From: Planctomycetota bacterium
Lineage (GTDB): Bacteria; Planctomycetota; Planctomycetia; Pirellulales; Lacipirellulaceae
Reading direction: 5' to 3'
Length of the DNA: 64,000 nt
Assembly (NCBI GenBank): GCA_013152205.1
Contig: JAADGV010000053.1
Coordinates: 62,001 to 126,000 of the forward strand
The position numbers and the translations under genes are program-made. Shown piece by piece: positions 17,794 to 26,142 of the stretch. Under the pieces are notes generated by a model. That model saw only the letters and a list, made by a program, of their open reading frames with translations, ran no database searches and was not told the DNA's origin. Every line of letters starts with the position of its first letter. Positions within the stretch are counted from its first letter, which is position 1.

Positions 17794-18558
17794 ATGCCCT
17801 CGCTTGCCGTTCATTATCTGCCGCAATTCGTTGCTAAATCTGATTTGGCGGAGAGTGTGGTTGTGGTCGTCGACCTGCTGCGGGCCTCGACGACCATCTG
17901 TCATGCTTTGGCAGCGGGCGCGAAATGCGTGGTGCCCTGCCTTGAGGTCGACGAAACGCTGACCAAGGCGCAGGCGTTTGATCGTAGCGAGGTGATCTTG
18001 GGCGGCGAACGCGGGGGACAACGGATCGAGGGTTTTGATTTTGGCAATTCGCCCACCGATTACACGGCAGACCAGGTTTTCGGGAAGACTGTGCTGTTCA
18101 CCACCACCAACGGCACCAGGGCCCTGGCTCATGCTCGGCTGGCGGCACGGGTTTTGATTGGGTCGGCGGTTAATCGGTCGGCACTGGTTGAATCGCTCGC
18201 CTCGGCTGAGCGGATTGATATCTTGTGTGCCGGCACGGGCGGGCAGGTCACCCGCGAAGACATCTTGGCAGCGGGCGGAATTGTTGACGAGCTTTTTCAG
18301 CGAACCGCCGCCGGGCAATGGCAATCCAACGAGTGGGCCGAGGCAGCCCACCGCGAATGGCAAGAGCTGCTCACCACAGCAAGGGCCACCCGTCGCACCG
18401 CCAGCGAGCAATTTACCCTCGATCTTCGCGACACCACCGGCGGAAAAAACCTGCTGGCCATTGGCTACGACGCCGATTTAGAAATCTGTGCCCAACTCGA
18501 CACGCTGCCGGTGGTGCCCGAGCTAGACCACGCCCGCGGCGAAATCCGCCTCCCATAG
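17794..18558 (+). CDS. comB: 2-phosphosulfolactate phosphatase-like protein ComB
   Basis: 254-residue protein of the ComB family, which hydrolyses 2-phosphosulfolactate to sulfolactate in coenzyme M synthesis and in sulfolactate formation in some bacteria. Recognisable family segments are VVVVDLLRASTTICHAL, GGERGGQRIEGFDFGNSP, TTTNGTRAL and CAGTGGQVTREDILAAG. The start is at the ATG at 17794; the 19 codons upstream read through a low-complexity TTCCGCATTCCG repeat and are not part of the family. In a planctomycete without methanogenesis the physiological product is uncertain. It lies 69 bases before glyS on the same strand. Confidence 0.88.
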   Translation: MPSLAVHYLPQFVAKSDLAESVVVVVDLLRASTTICHALAAGAKCVVPCLEVDETLTKAQAFDRSEVILGGERGGQRIEGFDFGNSPTDYTADQVFGKTVLFTTTNGTRALAHARLAARVLIGSAVNRSALVESLASAERIDILCAGTGGQVTREDILAAGGIVDELFQRTAAGQWQSNEWAEAAHREWQELLTTARATRRTASEQFTLDLRDTTGGKNLLAIGYDADLEICAQLDTLPVVPELDHARGEIRLP

Positions 18559-18627
18559 ACGCTATGCGGCTTGCAGCGGTAGAATGTTCGACTTCCAATC
18601 AGTCATCGAAAACAGCGGCATCATCTC

Positions 18628-20235
18628 ATGGAAATGGAAAAACTTGTCTCGCTATGCAAACGGCGGGGCTTCATGTTTCAGTCGAGCGAAATCTACGGCG
18701 GAATCAACGGCTTTTGGGACTATGGCCCGCTGGGCGTCGAGCTAAAGCGGAATATCAAGGAAGCCTGGTGGCGCGACATGGTCACTGCGCACGACGAGTT
18801 GTCCATCGCCGACGGCGCCCCAGGCACCTACGAAATGACCGGGCTCGACTGCACCATTATCATGCACCCGCAAGTCTGGAAAGTGTCGGGACATTTTGAT
18901 CTGTTTTGTGACAAGATGGTCGACTGCCGTGAAACGAAGGGGCGCTATCGCTTCGACCAGCTGCGCGGCCGCTGGGTTGAAGCCAAGGGAAAGCGTATTT
19001 TTGTGACCACCTTGGCCGAGACGGAGGACGAAGCCGAAGACCTTCAACGGCGTGCTCTCAAGGCGTTCAACCTGCGAGGCAAAGATGCCGAGCAACTCGC
19101 TTGGGACGGAGATACGGTATCTCTGGATAAGATCGAAGATATGACGGCTGTCTTTGCCCCTGAAGCTAAGGAAATCGGCACCCTGACCGAGCCTCGTGAC
19201 TTCAATCTGATGTTCCCCACCACGATCGGCGCATTGGCGGGCGAAGAAGGCCGGGCTTATCTTCGCCCCGAAACGGCCCAGGGTATTTTTGTCAATTTTA
19301 AGAACGTGGTGGACAGCACTCGCGTCAAAATTCCCTTTGGCATCGCGCAGGTCGGCAAGAGTTTTCGCAATGAGATCACGCCGCGGAACTTTACGTTTCG
19401 GTCGCGTGAGTTTGAACAGATGGAGATCGAGTTCTTCTGCCATCCCGACACATCACGCAAATGGTACGAATACTGGCGCGATCGCCGCATGAAATGGTAC
19501 ACCGACCTGGGCCTTTCTGACGAGCGGCTGCAATTGCGAGATCACGCCGAGGACGAACTAAGCCACTACTCCACAGGCACCGCCGATATCGAATACGCCT
19601 TTCCGTTTTTGCCTGAAGGCGAGTACGGCGAACTGGAAGGCATCGCCCACCGGGGCGATTTCGACCTTCGCAGCCACATGGAAGGAAAGCTCGACCCGAA
19701 TACTTGCCCACTGGAAGTCGAAAAGGGCGAGAATGGTAAACCGAAGTACAAAGGCAGCGGGCGAGATCTTACTTACCGCGACGACCAAACCAACGAACGG
19801 TTTACGCCCCATGTGATCGAACCCTCAGCCGGTGCCGATCGGGCCATGCTCGCGTTTCTTTGCGAAGCGTACACCGAAGACCAACAGCCCGACGACAAGG
19901 GGAATATGAAAACCCGCGTGGTGATGAAGCTGCATCCCCGCATCGCACCAATCAAAGCGGCCATCTTTCCGCTGGTGAAAAAAGACGGCATGCCCGAGGT
20001 GGCCCGCGATATTTATCGAGCCATGAAGAAACGCTTCCCGGCGTTCTACGACGAAAAAGGCGCCGTAGGCCGCCGCTACCGCCGCCAAGACGAAGCCGGC
20101 ACGCCCTACTGCATCACGGTCGACGGCCAAACCCTCGACGACCAAACCGTCACCGTGCGCGACCGCGACACGCTCGAACAATGGCGAGTGAAGGTGGACG
20201 ATGTGGTGGAAGAAATCGGTGGGCGGGTTAGTTAA
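18628..20235 (+). CDS. glyS: Glycyl-tRNA synthetase, homodimeric class II
   Basis: 535-residue enzyme that charges tRNA-Gly. It is the single-chain (alpha2) type, not the alpha/beta bacterial tetramer: N-terminal SSEIYGGINGFWDYGPLG, motif 2 region GKSFRNEITPRNFTFRSREF, and motif 3 with PSAGADRAMLAFL. An insertion at about residues 85-200 carries the zinc-ribbon-like region of this type but without obvious paired cysteines. The C-terminal 110 residues are the anticodon-binding domain (RIAPIKAAIFPLVKKDG). Length and start are typical. Confidence 0.96.
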   Translation: MEMEKLVSLCKRRGFMFQSSEIYGGINGFWDYGPLGVELKRNIKEAWWRDMVTAHDELSIADGAPGTYEMTGLDCTIIMHPQVWKVSGHFDLFCDKMVDCRETKGRYRFDQLRGRWVEAKGKRIFVTTLAETEDEAEDLQRRALKAFNLRGKDAEQLAWDGDTVSLDKIEDMTAVFAPEAKEIGTLTEPRDFNLMFPTTIGALAGEEGRAYLRPETAQGIFVNFKNVVDSTRVKIPFGIAQVGKSFRNEITPRNFTFRSREFEQMEIEFFCHPDTSRKWYEYWRDRRMKWYTDLGLSDERLQLRDHAEDELSHYSTGTADIEYAFPFLPEGEYGELEGIAHRGDFDLRSHMEGKLDPNTCPLEVEKGENGKPKYKGSGRDLTYRDDQTNERFTPHVIEPSAGADRAMLAFLCEAYTEDQQPDDKGNMKTRVVMKLHPRIAPIKAAIFPLVKKDGMPEVARDIYRAMKKRFPAFYDEKGAVGRRYRRQDEAGTPYCITVDGQTLDDQTVTVRDRDTLEQWRVKVDDVVEEIGGRVS

Positions 20236-20241
20236 AAGCTT

Positions 20242-20832
20242 CTAGCCACGCCCTCCCCTGTTTGACGGCTGCCAAGGTGACTCGCCATAATTCGGAGATA
20301 CGCCAGAAACTTTCTCGATGAATTTCTCGATCTGTTTTTTCAAATCAGCAACTTGGCAATGCGTAAGATCAACGTATCTATCTTGCCAAGTGCCGATGTC
20401 GGAAAATGCTTTTTTGGATTTCTCAAGTAGTTCCTTGGCTCTTGGAACATCGACTCTAGCTCCATAATGGACAATTAGAATTCTGAGTGCATTTGCACTG
20501 ACGAACCACTCCCGATTGCTAAACGCGATTTCATTTTTTTCGAGCCACTCCCCGACCCATTTGACGGTCGCACGTTTGGGGCCTTCTGTTGCACTTTGTT
20601 CTTGTTCAAGGCAGAAATTTACCGCGTAATATTCCCACAAGGACCAGGCCGTAACAAAAAAACTAAGTCTCGTTAGCCAAGTTGCAACTTTAAAAGGGCG
20701 ATCTGACAAACCCTGTTCGGCGTAATTCTCTCTCGTCTCTTTGGGCATCAAATCAAGATCAATTCTGTAACTCGCTTCGTAGTTGATCCAAAGCAGTTTG
20801 ATAGTTTCAATAGCGGTTTTTGATGTATGCAT
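20242..20832 (-). CDS. Hypothetical protein, accessory
   Basis: 196 residues, mostly alpha-helical and charged, with one moderately hydrophobic helix (LTRLSFFVTAWSLWEYYAV, near residue 55). No family recognised. The C-terminus ends in a low-complexity SNRGGRG tail that overlaps plus-strand intergenic sequence. It is convergent with glyS, 6 bases apart. The composition is less GC-rich than its neighbours and it sits beside a decayed toxin gene, so this is a small accessory patch. Confidence 0.6.
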   Translation of the reverse strand: MHTSKTAIETIKLLWINYEASYRIDLDLMPKETRENYAEQGLSDRPFKVATWLTRLSFFVTAWSLWEYYAVNFCLEQEQSATEGPKRATVKWVGEWLEKNEIAFSNREWFVSANALRILIVHYGARVDVPRAKELLEKSKKAFSDIGTWQDRYVDLTHCQVADLKKQIEKFIEKVSGVSPNYGESPWQPSNRGGRG

Positions 20833-20986
20833 GGCTACCTACAAGTAGGACGAAATGCGATCGCAGCGTAGTTTCTTCGGAACATAGAACGGACGCCGCC
20901 GAGACAAAGTTATCCGCTAACGAAACATCTACCCCGTACTCTCCGTGCCCCCGTGGTAAAATCAAACCCTGGAAACCTGCTTCAGT

Positions 20987-21187
20987 TCAACGATTGGTCA
21001 TACGACCAGTATCTTCGACAGTTCCAGTGCCGTTGGTTGTTCCGTGCGACACTTGTTTCAACAACTGACCGGAAGCGGCTTCTCGTTCGCGAACTCCCTC
21101 AAGAAATTTGTGAACGTCGCCACCAGCGTCAGCCAACAACTTCTCGCGGGCTGCGTACAGTTCTTCCAGAATTGGATTATGGGCCAT
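20987..21187 (-). CDS. Small antitoxin-like partner of a PIN-domain toxin
   Basis: 66-residue acidic protein (MAHNPILEELYAAREKLL, then DAGGDVHKFLEGVRERE) of a type commonly found next to PIN-domain genes in cyanobacteria and planctomycetes. Its ATG lies inside the last codons of the PIN-domain remnant: the pseudogene stop (21177-21179) overlaps the start of this frame by 11 bases, an arrangement expected for a coupled pair. The conserved part is the first 45 residues; the tail (TTNGTGTVEDTGRMTNR) is low complexity. Function as antitoxin is inferred from context only. Confidence 0.65.
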   Translation of the reverse strand: MAHNPILEELYAAREKLLADAGGDVHKFLEGVREREAASGQLLKQVSHGTTNGTGTVEDTGRMTNR

Positions 21188-21399
21188 CGTCGATGTCTCC
21201 CAAAAATTCGGCAGGAGTATAAATCAACAGTTTTGGAAAACCGAGTTCTTTCAAAGTGCTGTAGACACGAGGTAGTGTATGAGCGTTCGCAATGTGCCGA
21301 CAGTTCTGCGTCAGTAGAAATTGTACACCACCAACAGCAGCAGAGGCTACATGCAGCCGCGTGACTGATAATCGATGTTTCGATGTAGACGGTATCCAT
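21177..21399 (-). pseudogene. PIN-domain (VapC-like) toxin remnant with internal deletion
   Basis: The minus-strand frame starting at 21399 opens with MDTVYIETSIISHAAA, the first strand and helix of a PIN nuclease with its catalytic aspartate at residue 2 and YIETSIISH core, then degenerates. In another frame from about 21350 it resumes as a C-terminal PIN segment: HVASAAVGGVQFLLTQNC, then RHIANAHTLPRVYSTLKELG, ending LIYTPAEFLGDIDDGP and a TAA at 21177. The roughly 80-100 residues normally between these parts are missing and the frame is shifted. The toxin is therefore dead while the partner ORF downstream survives. Confidence 0.82.
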
Positions 21400-21462
21400 T
21401 ACCAGATTCTACAACAAGGAGACCTGAACAAGCAAATCGCTGTTCTGGTCGGCAGCAGACGA

Positions 21463-22260
21463 CTAGCGACCCACGGCAACTCGGTTGGCGAGTTGGTCGA
21501 CTTGGCCTCGGAGATTGGCGGCCAGCATTTGTGGGCTTGCTACTTGGCTGAAGTGGGCGTAGTAGTGTTGGCTGCTAGACATTCGGCTGTCGACCATCTC
21601 GCCGGCTAGCTGATGTACCTCGGCCAACTGTTGATCGACGCCATTGAGTTGGCGGTTCATGCGACGGCTGTTGCGCCACAGTCGGACGGCCATCCAAACG
21701 AGGCCGAGAATGAGAGCCCCCTCGGAAGCGATGGTCGACATCATTCCCCATTGCCACACCTTCGGCAATTGATACGCCGTCGACCAAGCTAGCAAACCTG
21801 CGCCGCAGAAGAACCCTAAGGCTCCGCCAACGAGCAACATGCTAGCAACCCAAGAACCGCTAGTGGGACTCATCTCGCCAGCCGCTTCTTGGGCGTTCTT
21901 TTTTGCGATCGCTCGCAATTCATTTTCTGCTGGCAGAGGCGGTGGCTCGATGGCACTGGCCGCGTTGTATTGCATCGGAGGCGAGTTGCCGAAGCTGATG
22001 TCTTGGTGGTAGGTGGTTCGCAGTTGCCGTCCGATTTCGCGTAGTTTCTGCTTGGAGCGATCGAGATCCACCGGCGGAGCCAGTTCCTCTGAGGTATCGT
22101 CGTACGACTCCAGAGCGATGCCGCTGTCCGCTAAAAAGCCCTCCTCAGCAGCGCTATTAGCTTGCTTGGCAATTTCTTGATCGCACTGAGAGCAAACCAG
22201 CGGCCCATGCGTTGAACGAGCAACGGCTGGCACCTCGTGTTGGCAATGACTACACCACAT
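21463..22260 (-). CDS. Zinc-ribbon membrane protein, conserved hypothetical
   Basis: 265 residues. The N-terminus is a zinc ribbon (MWCSHCQHEVPAV and LVCSQCDQEIA: Cys3, Cys6, Cys24, Cys27). A polar linker leads to two membrane helices: residues 137-160 (SMLLVGGALGFFCGAGLLAW) and 171-192 (STIASEGALILGLVWMAVRL). The C-terminal 70 residues form an amphipathic coiled-coil-like tail (NRQLNGVDQQLAEVHQLAGE). The architecture is like planctomycete membrane proteins of unknown role. It is transcribed in the same direction as nrnA, starting 73 bases after the nrnA stop codon. Confidence 0.7.
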   Translation of the reverse strand: MWCSHCQHEVPAVARSTHGPLVCSQCDQEIAKQANSAAEEGFLADSGIALESYDDTSEELAPPVDLDRSKQKLREIGRQLRTTYHQDISFGNSPPMQYNAASAIEPPPLPAENELRAIAKKNAQEAAGEMSPTSGSWVASMLLVGGALGFFCGAGLLAWSTAYQLPKVWQWGMMSTIASEGALILGLVWMAVRLWRNSRRMNRQLNGVDQQLAEVHQLAGEMVDSRMSSSQHYYAHFSQVASPQMLAANLRGQVDQLANRVAVGR

Positions 22261-22333
22261 ACCCTCACAAATCGGCCACTCGGCTGTTAAACTGTAGCGA
22301 TTTTATGGATTGGCGTGACTTTCGAAAAGCTGG

Positions 22334-22355
22334 GGGCGTGGCTGCCACCGCTAAC
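22334..22355 (-). repeat. Polar REP-like repeat, copy d, containing the nrnA stop codon
   Basis: Family core (GTTAGCGGTGGCAGCCACGC on the minus strand). The nrnA stop codon TAG (22351-22353) is the TAG inside GTTAGC of this repeat, and the preceding codons (PSGKS) also derive from its flank CCAAGTGGCAAGAG. Confidence 0.8.
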
Positions 22356-23349
22356 TCTTGCCACTTGGGGTCATCGCTATGCTTAACGCGTCGAGAATGG
22401 CTTGTTGCGCGTCTTCTAGCGACCCCTGGAAGGCGACGCCGGCTGCGGCTCGGTGTCCTCCGCCACCAAATTGCTCGGCAATCGCGCGTACATCGAAATC
22501 GGTACGACTTCGTAAACTGACTTTTGTGACCTGATCTTCTAACTCCACAAACAAGACCGCCACTTCGCAACCGGCAACCGTATGTAGTAGGTTGATTACG
22601 TCCTCGGTATCGGTTTTCTCGGCGCCAGTTTCATCGAAATCTTGGCAAGTGACGTGCGTCGACATCAATCGGCCATCGATCGCAGGGACCACGTTGCTCA
22701 AAATACGCCCACGCAGATAAAGCCTTGCCAAGCTATGCCGCTCGAAGAGCGCCGAGAAAATTCCCGGCGGATCGGCTCCGGCGGCAACCAACTTTGCCAA
22801 GGCTTGAAATGTTTTTTCGGTCACCGAGGAAAAACGAAACCAGCCCGTGTCGGTTGCGATGGCCGCGAACAGGGGCATAGCAATTTCGGGGGTAATCTCA
22901 ACGCCCAGGGCCTCCGCCAAATCTAGGATTAACCGCCCCGTTGCTTCGGCTGTGTCATCCTTAAACACTTCGGCTCCCAGATCGTCCTGGCCGATATGGT
23001 GATCGATTACCACCCGAGTGCCCGGAAACATGCGAACGACCTCTGCCATAGGCCCCAGCTGGACCCAGACGCTGGTGTCGACCACGATCAGTGCGTCGAT
23101 CTCCCATAGCTCGGCGGGTTTGATACTCTCGCCTAAGACTCGCACCCGCTTGTTGGGATTGATAAAGCCGATATGCTCTGGCACCGCGTCGCCGTTGGAA
23201 ATGGTTACTTGCTTGCCAAGCGATTCGAGGATTTGGGCCAAAGCCAGTTCACTACCTACGGCATCGCAATCTGCTCGACAATGGGTGGTGAGCACAAACG
23301 ATTTGTGGTTAGCAATCAACTCGAGCAACGGCTGCCAGTCTATGGTCAT
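22351..23349 (-). CDS. nrnA: DHH-family phosphoesterase NrnA-like (nanoRNase/pAp phosphatase)
   Basis: 332-residue DHH/DHHA1 phosphoesterase. The metal-binding motifs are THCRADCDAVGSELAL (residues 21-36), VVDTSVW, VVIDHHIG (the DHH motif) and, in the C-terminal DHHA1 domain, GGGGHRAAAG. NrnA-type enzymes degrade oligoribonucleotides and dephosphorylate pAp. A third possibility, a c-di-AMP/pApA hydrolase, cannot be excluded. Its last codons and stop lie within a REP-like repeat. It ends upstream of the zinc-ribbon gene on the same strand, and ribF lies 51 bases upstream. Confidence 0.9.
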   Translation of the reverse strand: MTIDWQPLLELIANHKSFVLTTHCRADCDAVGSELALAQILESLGKQVTISNGDAVPEHIGFINPNKRVRVLGESIKPAELWEIDALIVVDTSVWVQLGPMAEVVRMFPGTRVVIDHHIGQDDLGAEVFKDDTAEATGRLILDLAEALGVEITPEIAMPLFAAIATDTGWFRFSSVTEKTFQALAKLVAAGADPPGIFSALFERHSLARLYLRGRILSNVVPAIDGRLMSTHVTCQDFDETGAEKTDTEDVINLLHTVAGCEVAVLFVELEDQVTKVSLRSRTDFDVRAIAEQFGGGGHRAAAGVAFQGSLEDAQQAILDALSIAMTPSGKS

Positions 23350-23400
23350 AAGATTTCGATCTTTCGTGTGTTTTTTGATAAAAAAATCCGTCGCATCTGC

Positions 23401-24324
23401 TTACTCTTTTGCAATCTCACGAACCCGTGCGACATCCTGCTTGAGTTGTGCCACTAACTCTTCTTGGGTATCGAATGGCACTACATCGCGTAGTCGTTCA
23501 AAAAATTCGACTTCCAGGGGCTGGCCGTAGAGCGATTCTTCGTAGTCGAGCAAATGGACTTCGACCTTGAGGTGTCCTTCGCCAAATGTCGGATTGGGCC
23601 CCAAATTGATCGCCGCAGAATGCACGATCGAGCCGACCCACGCACGGCCTGCGTAAACACCCGTCTTCGGAAGCAACGTGTCGACCGCCTCTAGGTTAGC
23701 TGTGGCAAACCCAAGCTTGCTGCCGCGACCTGCACCGTGTGTCACCATACCGCGAATCCGGTAAGGTGCCGAGAGCATCTTTGCCGCAAGCGAAACCTGG
23801 CCCTCGGCAATCAGCTTGCGCACTCGCGAGCTGGAGGCCAGTTGCCCCCCCAGTTGATAAGGTTCGACGATATCTAAAGAGATGCCTGCGGCACGGGTCA
23901 TCTCAGCCAATCGGTCGACGTTGCCTTCGCGATTGTGCCCAAAGAAAAAGTTGGGGCCCTCGACCATCGCCCGTGCATCCAAGGCGTCGCGAACAATTTC
24001 GTCGAAGAACTGCTGGGCTGAAAGCTGAAGCAATCGTTGGTCTGTCGGGTAGGCAACGATCTTGTCGACGCCGTGCTGGGCCAGCAGTTCGGCTTTACGC
24101 TCGGTCCAGGTGAGCGGGGGCGGGCACTCCTCGGGGCGTAGAATTCTGACGGGATGCGGATCGAAGGTAAAAACAATCGCCGGGCCGCCGACCTCTTGCG
24201 CCCGCTCCAGCAGACGCCGTATAATACACAGGTGCCCCTGGTGGACCCCATCGAAATTGCCAATGGCCACGGCGCCGCCTCGTGCGTCGTCGGGCAATTG
24301 ATTCAGGTCGCGGACTATGGTCAC
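23401..24324 (-). CDS. ribF: Bifunctional riboflavin kinase / FAD synthetase RibF
   Basis: 307 residues from the chosen GTG start at 24324 (VTIVRDLNQLP); the open frame reaches 24381 but the extra residues do not match the family. The N-terminal FMN adenylyltransferase domain has VAIGNFDGVHQGH (HxGH-like nucleotide motif) and FDPHPVRIL, NFFFGHNREGN and SSSRVRKLI. The C-terminal kinase domain has GAGRGSKLGFATANL and PNPTFGEG. It makes FMN and FAD from riboflavin. It lies head to head with ppx (153 bases between start codons) and directly upstream of nrnA. Confidence 0.95.
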   Translation of the reverse strand: MTIVRDLNQLPDDARGGAVAIGNFDGVHQGHLCIIRRLLERAQEVGGPAIVFTFDPHPVRILRPEECPPPLTWTERKAELLAQHGVDKIVAYPTDQRLLQLSAQQFFDEIVRDALDARAMVEGPNFFFGHNREGNVDRLAEMTRAAGISLDIVEPYQLGGQLASSSRVRKLIAEGQVSLAAKMLSAPYRIRGMVTHGAGRGSKLGFATANLEAVDTLLPKTGVYAGRAWVGSIVHSAAINLGPNPTFGEGHLKVEVHLLDYEESLYGQPLEVEFFERLRDVVPFDTQEELVAQLKQDVARVREIAKE

Positions 24325-24476
24325 AATAAATCTCGATAAAGCAAAGCAAACCCGAATCGCCTTGTGCGTCGGCAATCCCATGATTATTCTGCGGTTAGCG
24401 TCTCAGGTCAACGAGTGGCGCGACAATGGCAATGCCCGGGGATTGCAATCCCTGGAATCTCACCCAAGGCGAATGG

Positions 24477-26063
24477 ATGCCCGATCAGCAAACTTACCTC
24501 ACCCCCGACCTTGCCCCGCGGCTGGGTGCCATCGATATCGGCAGCAATAGCATACGGCTGGTGATTGCCGAGGCCCAGCCTGGTGGCCGCTATCGGGTGC
24601 TCGACGACGAGCGCGAATCGACTCGTCTGGGCCGCTCTCTGGCGAAATCAGATAAGCTGGACGAGGCCTCGATCGAGGCCTCGCTGGTCGCCTTGCGACG
24701 ATTCATGGCGATTGCTAAAGGCGTGGGCGTGCAGACTTTGCGAGCCATTGCCACCTGTGCGGTTCGCGAGGCGACCAACGGGCTCGAGTTCTGCCAACGG
24801 GTGAAACAACAACTGGGGCTGTCGATCGAAGTCATCAGTGCCCAAAAAGAAGCCCATCTGGCCTTTCACAGTGTCCGAAGACGACTCGACTTGGCTGGCA
24901 AAAATACTCTGCTGGTAGACATCGGCGGAGGCAGTACCGAAATTGTGCTGGCCAGCGGCGAATTGATCGAAGCCATCTATGCGACCCAGTTGGGCGCTGT
25001 GCGATTGAGCGAAAGGTTTGGCAGCGGGCAGGCATTGGCCGGCGACGACTTTGATCGTATGCAACGGTGGATCGATCGAAAGTTGAAAAAAACCACCGAG
25101 AAACCGGTTGCGCCGCTTCATTTACTCGTTGGCTCGGGAGGCACTTTTTCGGCCTTGGCGAACATGGTGATGGCTTCGAAGGGTCAATCGCAATTGCCGG
25201 TAGCTGGCTGCCAGGTTTCTCGCGCTGAGGTTCGCCACTTAGTCGATCGGCTTCGCAAGATGTCGCTCAAACAACGCCGCGAAGTGGCGGGGCTTAATCC
25301 TGATCGGGCAGATATTATTGTGCCCGGGCTGGCAACCATCGATCGCATTATGCGTCGGTTTCGGGTAAACCTGCTACAAGTCCATCCCTATGGCGTACGA
25401 GATGGCCTGTTGCTCATCATGATCGAACAGCTCCAAGGCACCAAAAAAACCGAGGCGGTCGACGAGACGACCCAGGTCGAACGGTTCGTCTCGGCCTGTG
25501 GTGTCGACCTGACCAATTCGCGCCACGTTGCCAAGCTGGCTTCTCAGATTCACACTGGGTTGAGCGAACTTTATGAGCTAGACCAAAGCGAGCGACGGCT
25601 ACTCGAAGCGGCTGCCCGGATGCAGGACGTTGGGTATCTGATCAATTACGAAGGCCATCATAAACATTCGTACCATTTGATTCTGAACAGCCGTCTCGAA
25701 GGTTTTCTTCCTGAAGAGCTACAATTGATTGCCAATGTTGCCCGATATCACCGCGGCGCGGAACCTAAAAACAAGCACGAAAACTTCCGCCGCCTTAGCA
25801 CCGACGAGCAACAACAAGTGCTTAGGCTAGCGGCCATCCTTCGCTTGGCGGGCGGGCTCGATCGAACTCATAACCAAACCGTCCGCTCGGTTGAAGTGCA
25901 GGGTAAAAAGAAGCATGTCGAGTTGGTCGTTACCGCCGACGAATATCCCGAAGTCAATCTCTGGGCCGCTCGCCGCCGCGTCGGGCTTTTTGAAAAAGTG
26001 TTTGACGCTGAAGTGACCATCCGTTGGGACGAACCGGGGGACGTGATTGCCGACGGTGGCTGA
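24477..26063 (+). CDS. ppx: Exopolyphosphatase Ppx/GppA with HD domain
   Basis: 528 residues from the ATG at 24477, preceded by AAGGCG; an ATG at 24426 gives an unrelated extension. The N-terminal actin-like ATPase-fold domain has GAIDIGSNSIRLVI and DIGGGSTEIVL, both phosphate-binding loops. The C-terminal half is an HD-type helical domain (LEAAARMQDVGYLINYEGHH, then HHKHSYHLIL). Such proteins cleave polyphosphate and may hydrolyse pppGpp. Length is in the normal range for the long form. Convergent with nnrD, with a REP-like repeat between them. Confidence 0.93.
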   Translation: MPDQQTYLTPDLAPRLGAIDIGSNSIRLVIAEAQPGGRYRVLDDERESTRLGRSLAKSDKLDEASIEASLVALRRFMAIAKGVGVQTLRAIATCAVREATNGLEFCQRVKQQLGLSIEVISAQKEAHLAFHSVRRRLDLAGKNTLLVDIGGGSTEIVLASGELIEAIYATQLGAVRLSERFGSGQALAGDDFDRMQRWIDRKLKKTTEKPVAPLHLLVGSGGTFSALANMVMASKGQSQLPVAGCQVSRAEVRHLVDRLRKMSLKQRREVAGLNPDRADIIVPGLATIDRIMRRFRVNLLQVHPYGVRDGLLLIMIEQLQGTKKTEAVDETTQVERFVSACGVDLTNSRHVAKLASQIHTGLSELYELDQSERRLLEAAARMQDVGYLINYEGHHKHSYHLILNSRLEGFLPEELQLIANVARYHRGAEPKNKHENFRRLSTDEQQQVLRLAAILRLAGGLDRTHNQTVRSVEVQGKKKHVELVVTADEYPEVNLWAARRRVGLFEKVFDAEVTIRWDEPGDVIADGG

Positions 26064-26089
26064 TTTTTTTGGGCGTTTTACGGTTTGTG

Positions 26090-26112
26090 GTGGCGTGGCC
26101 GCCACCGCTAAC
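26090..26112 (-). repeat. Polar REP-like repeat, copy e
   Basis: Core GTTAGCGGTGGCGGCCACGC on the minus strand with the flank CACAAACCGTAAAA, between the convergent stop codons of ppx (26063) and nnrD (26143). Confidence 0.8.
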
Positions 26113-26142
26113 GGGCGCTGCTTGGGGGCTGTGAATTGGCAA

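Noticed and set aside
18742-19443. 233-codon antisense frame opposite glyS
   Set aside because: It mirrors glyS codon structure and has no motif or ribosome site.
20987-21187. A functional toxin-antitoxin locus
   Set aside because: The toxin half is deleted and frameshifted; only the partner ORF remains.
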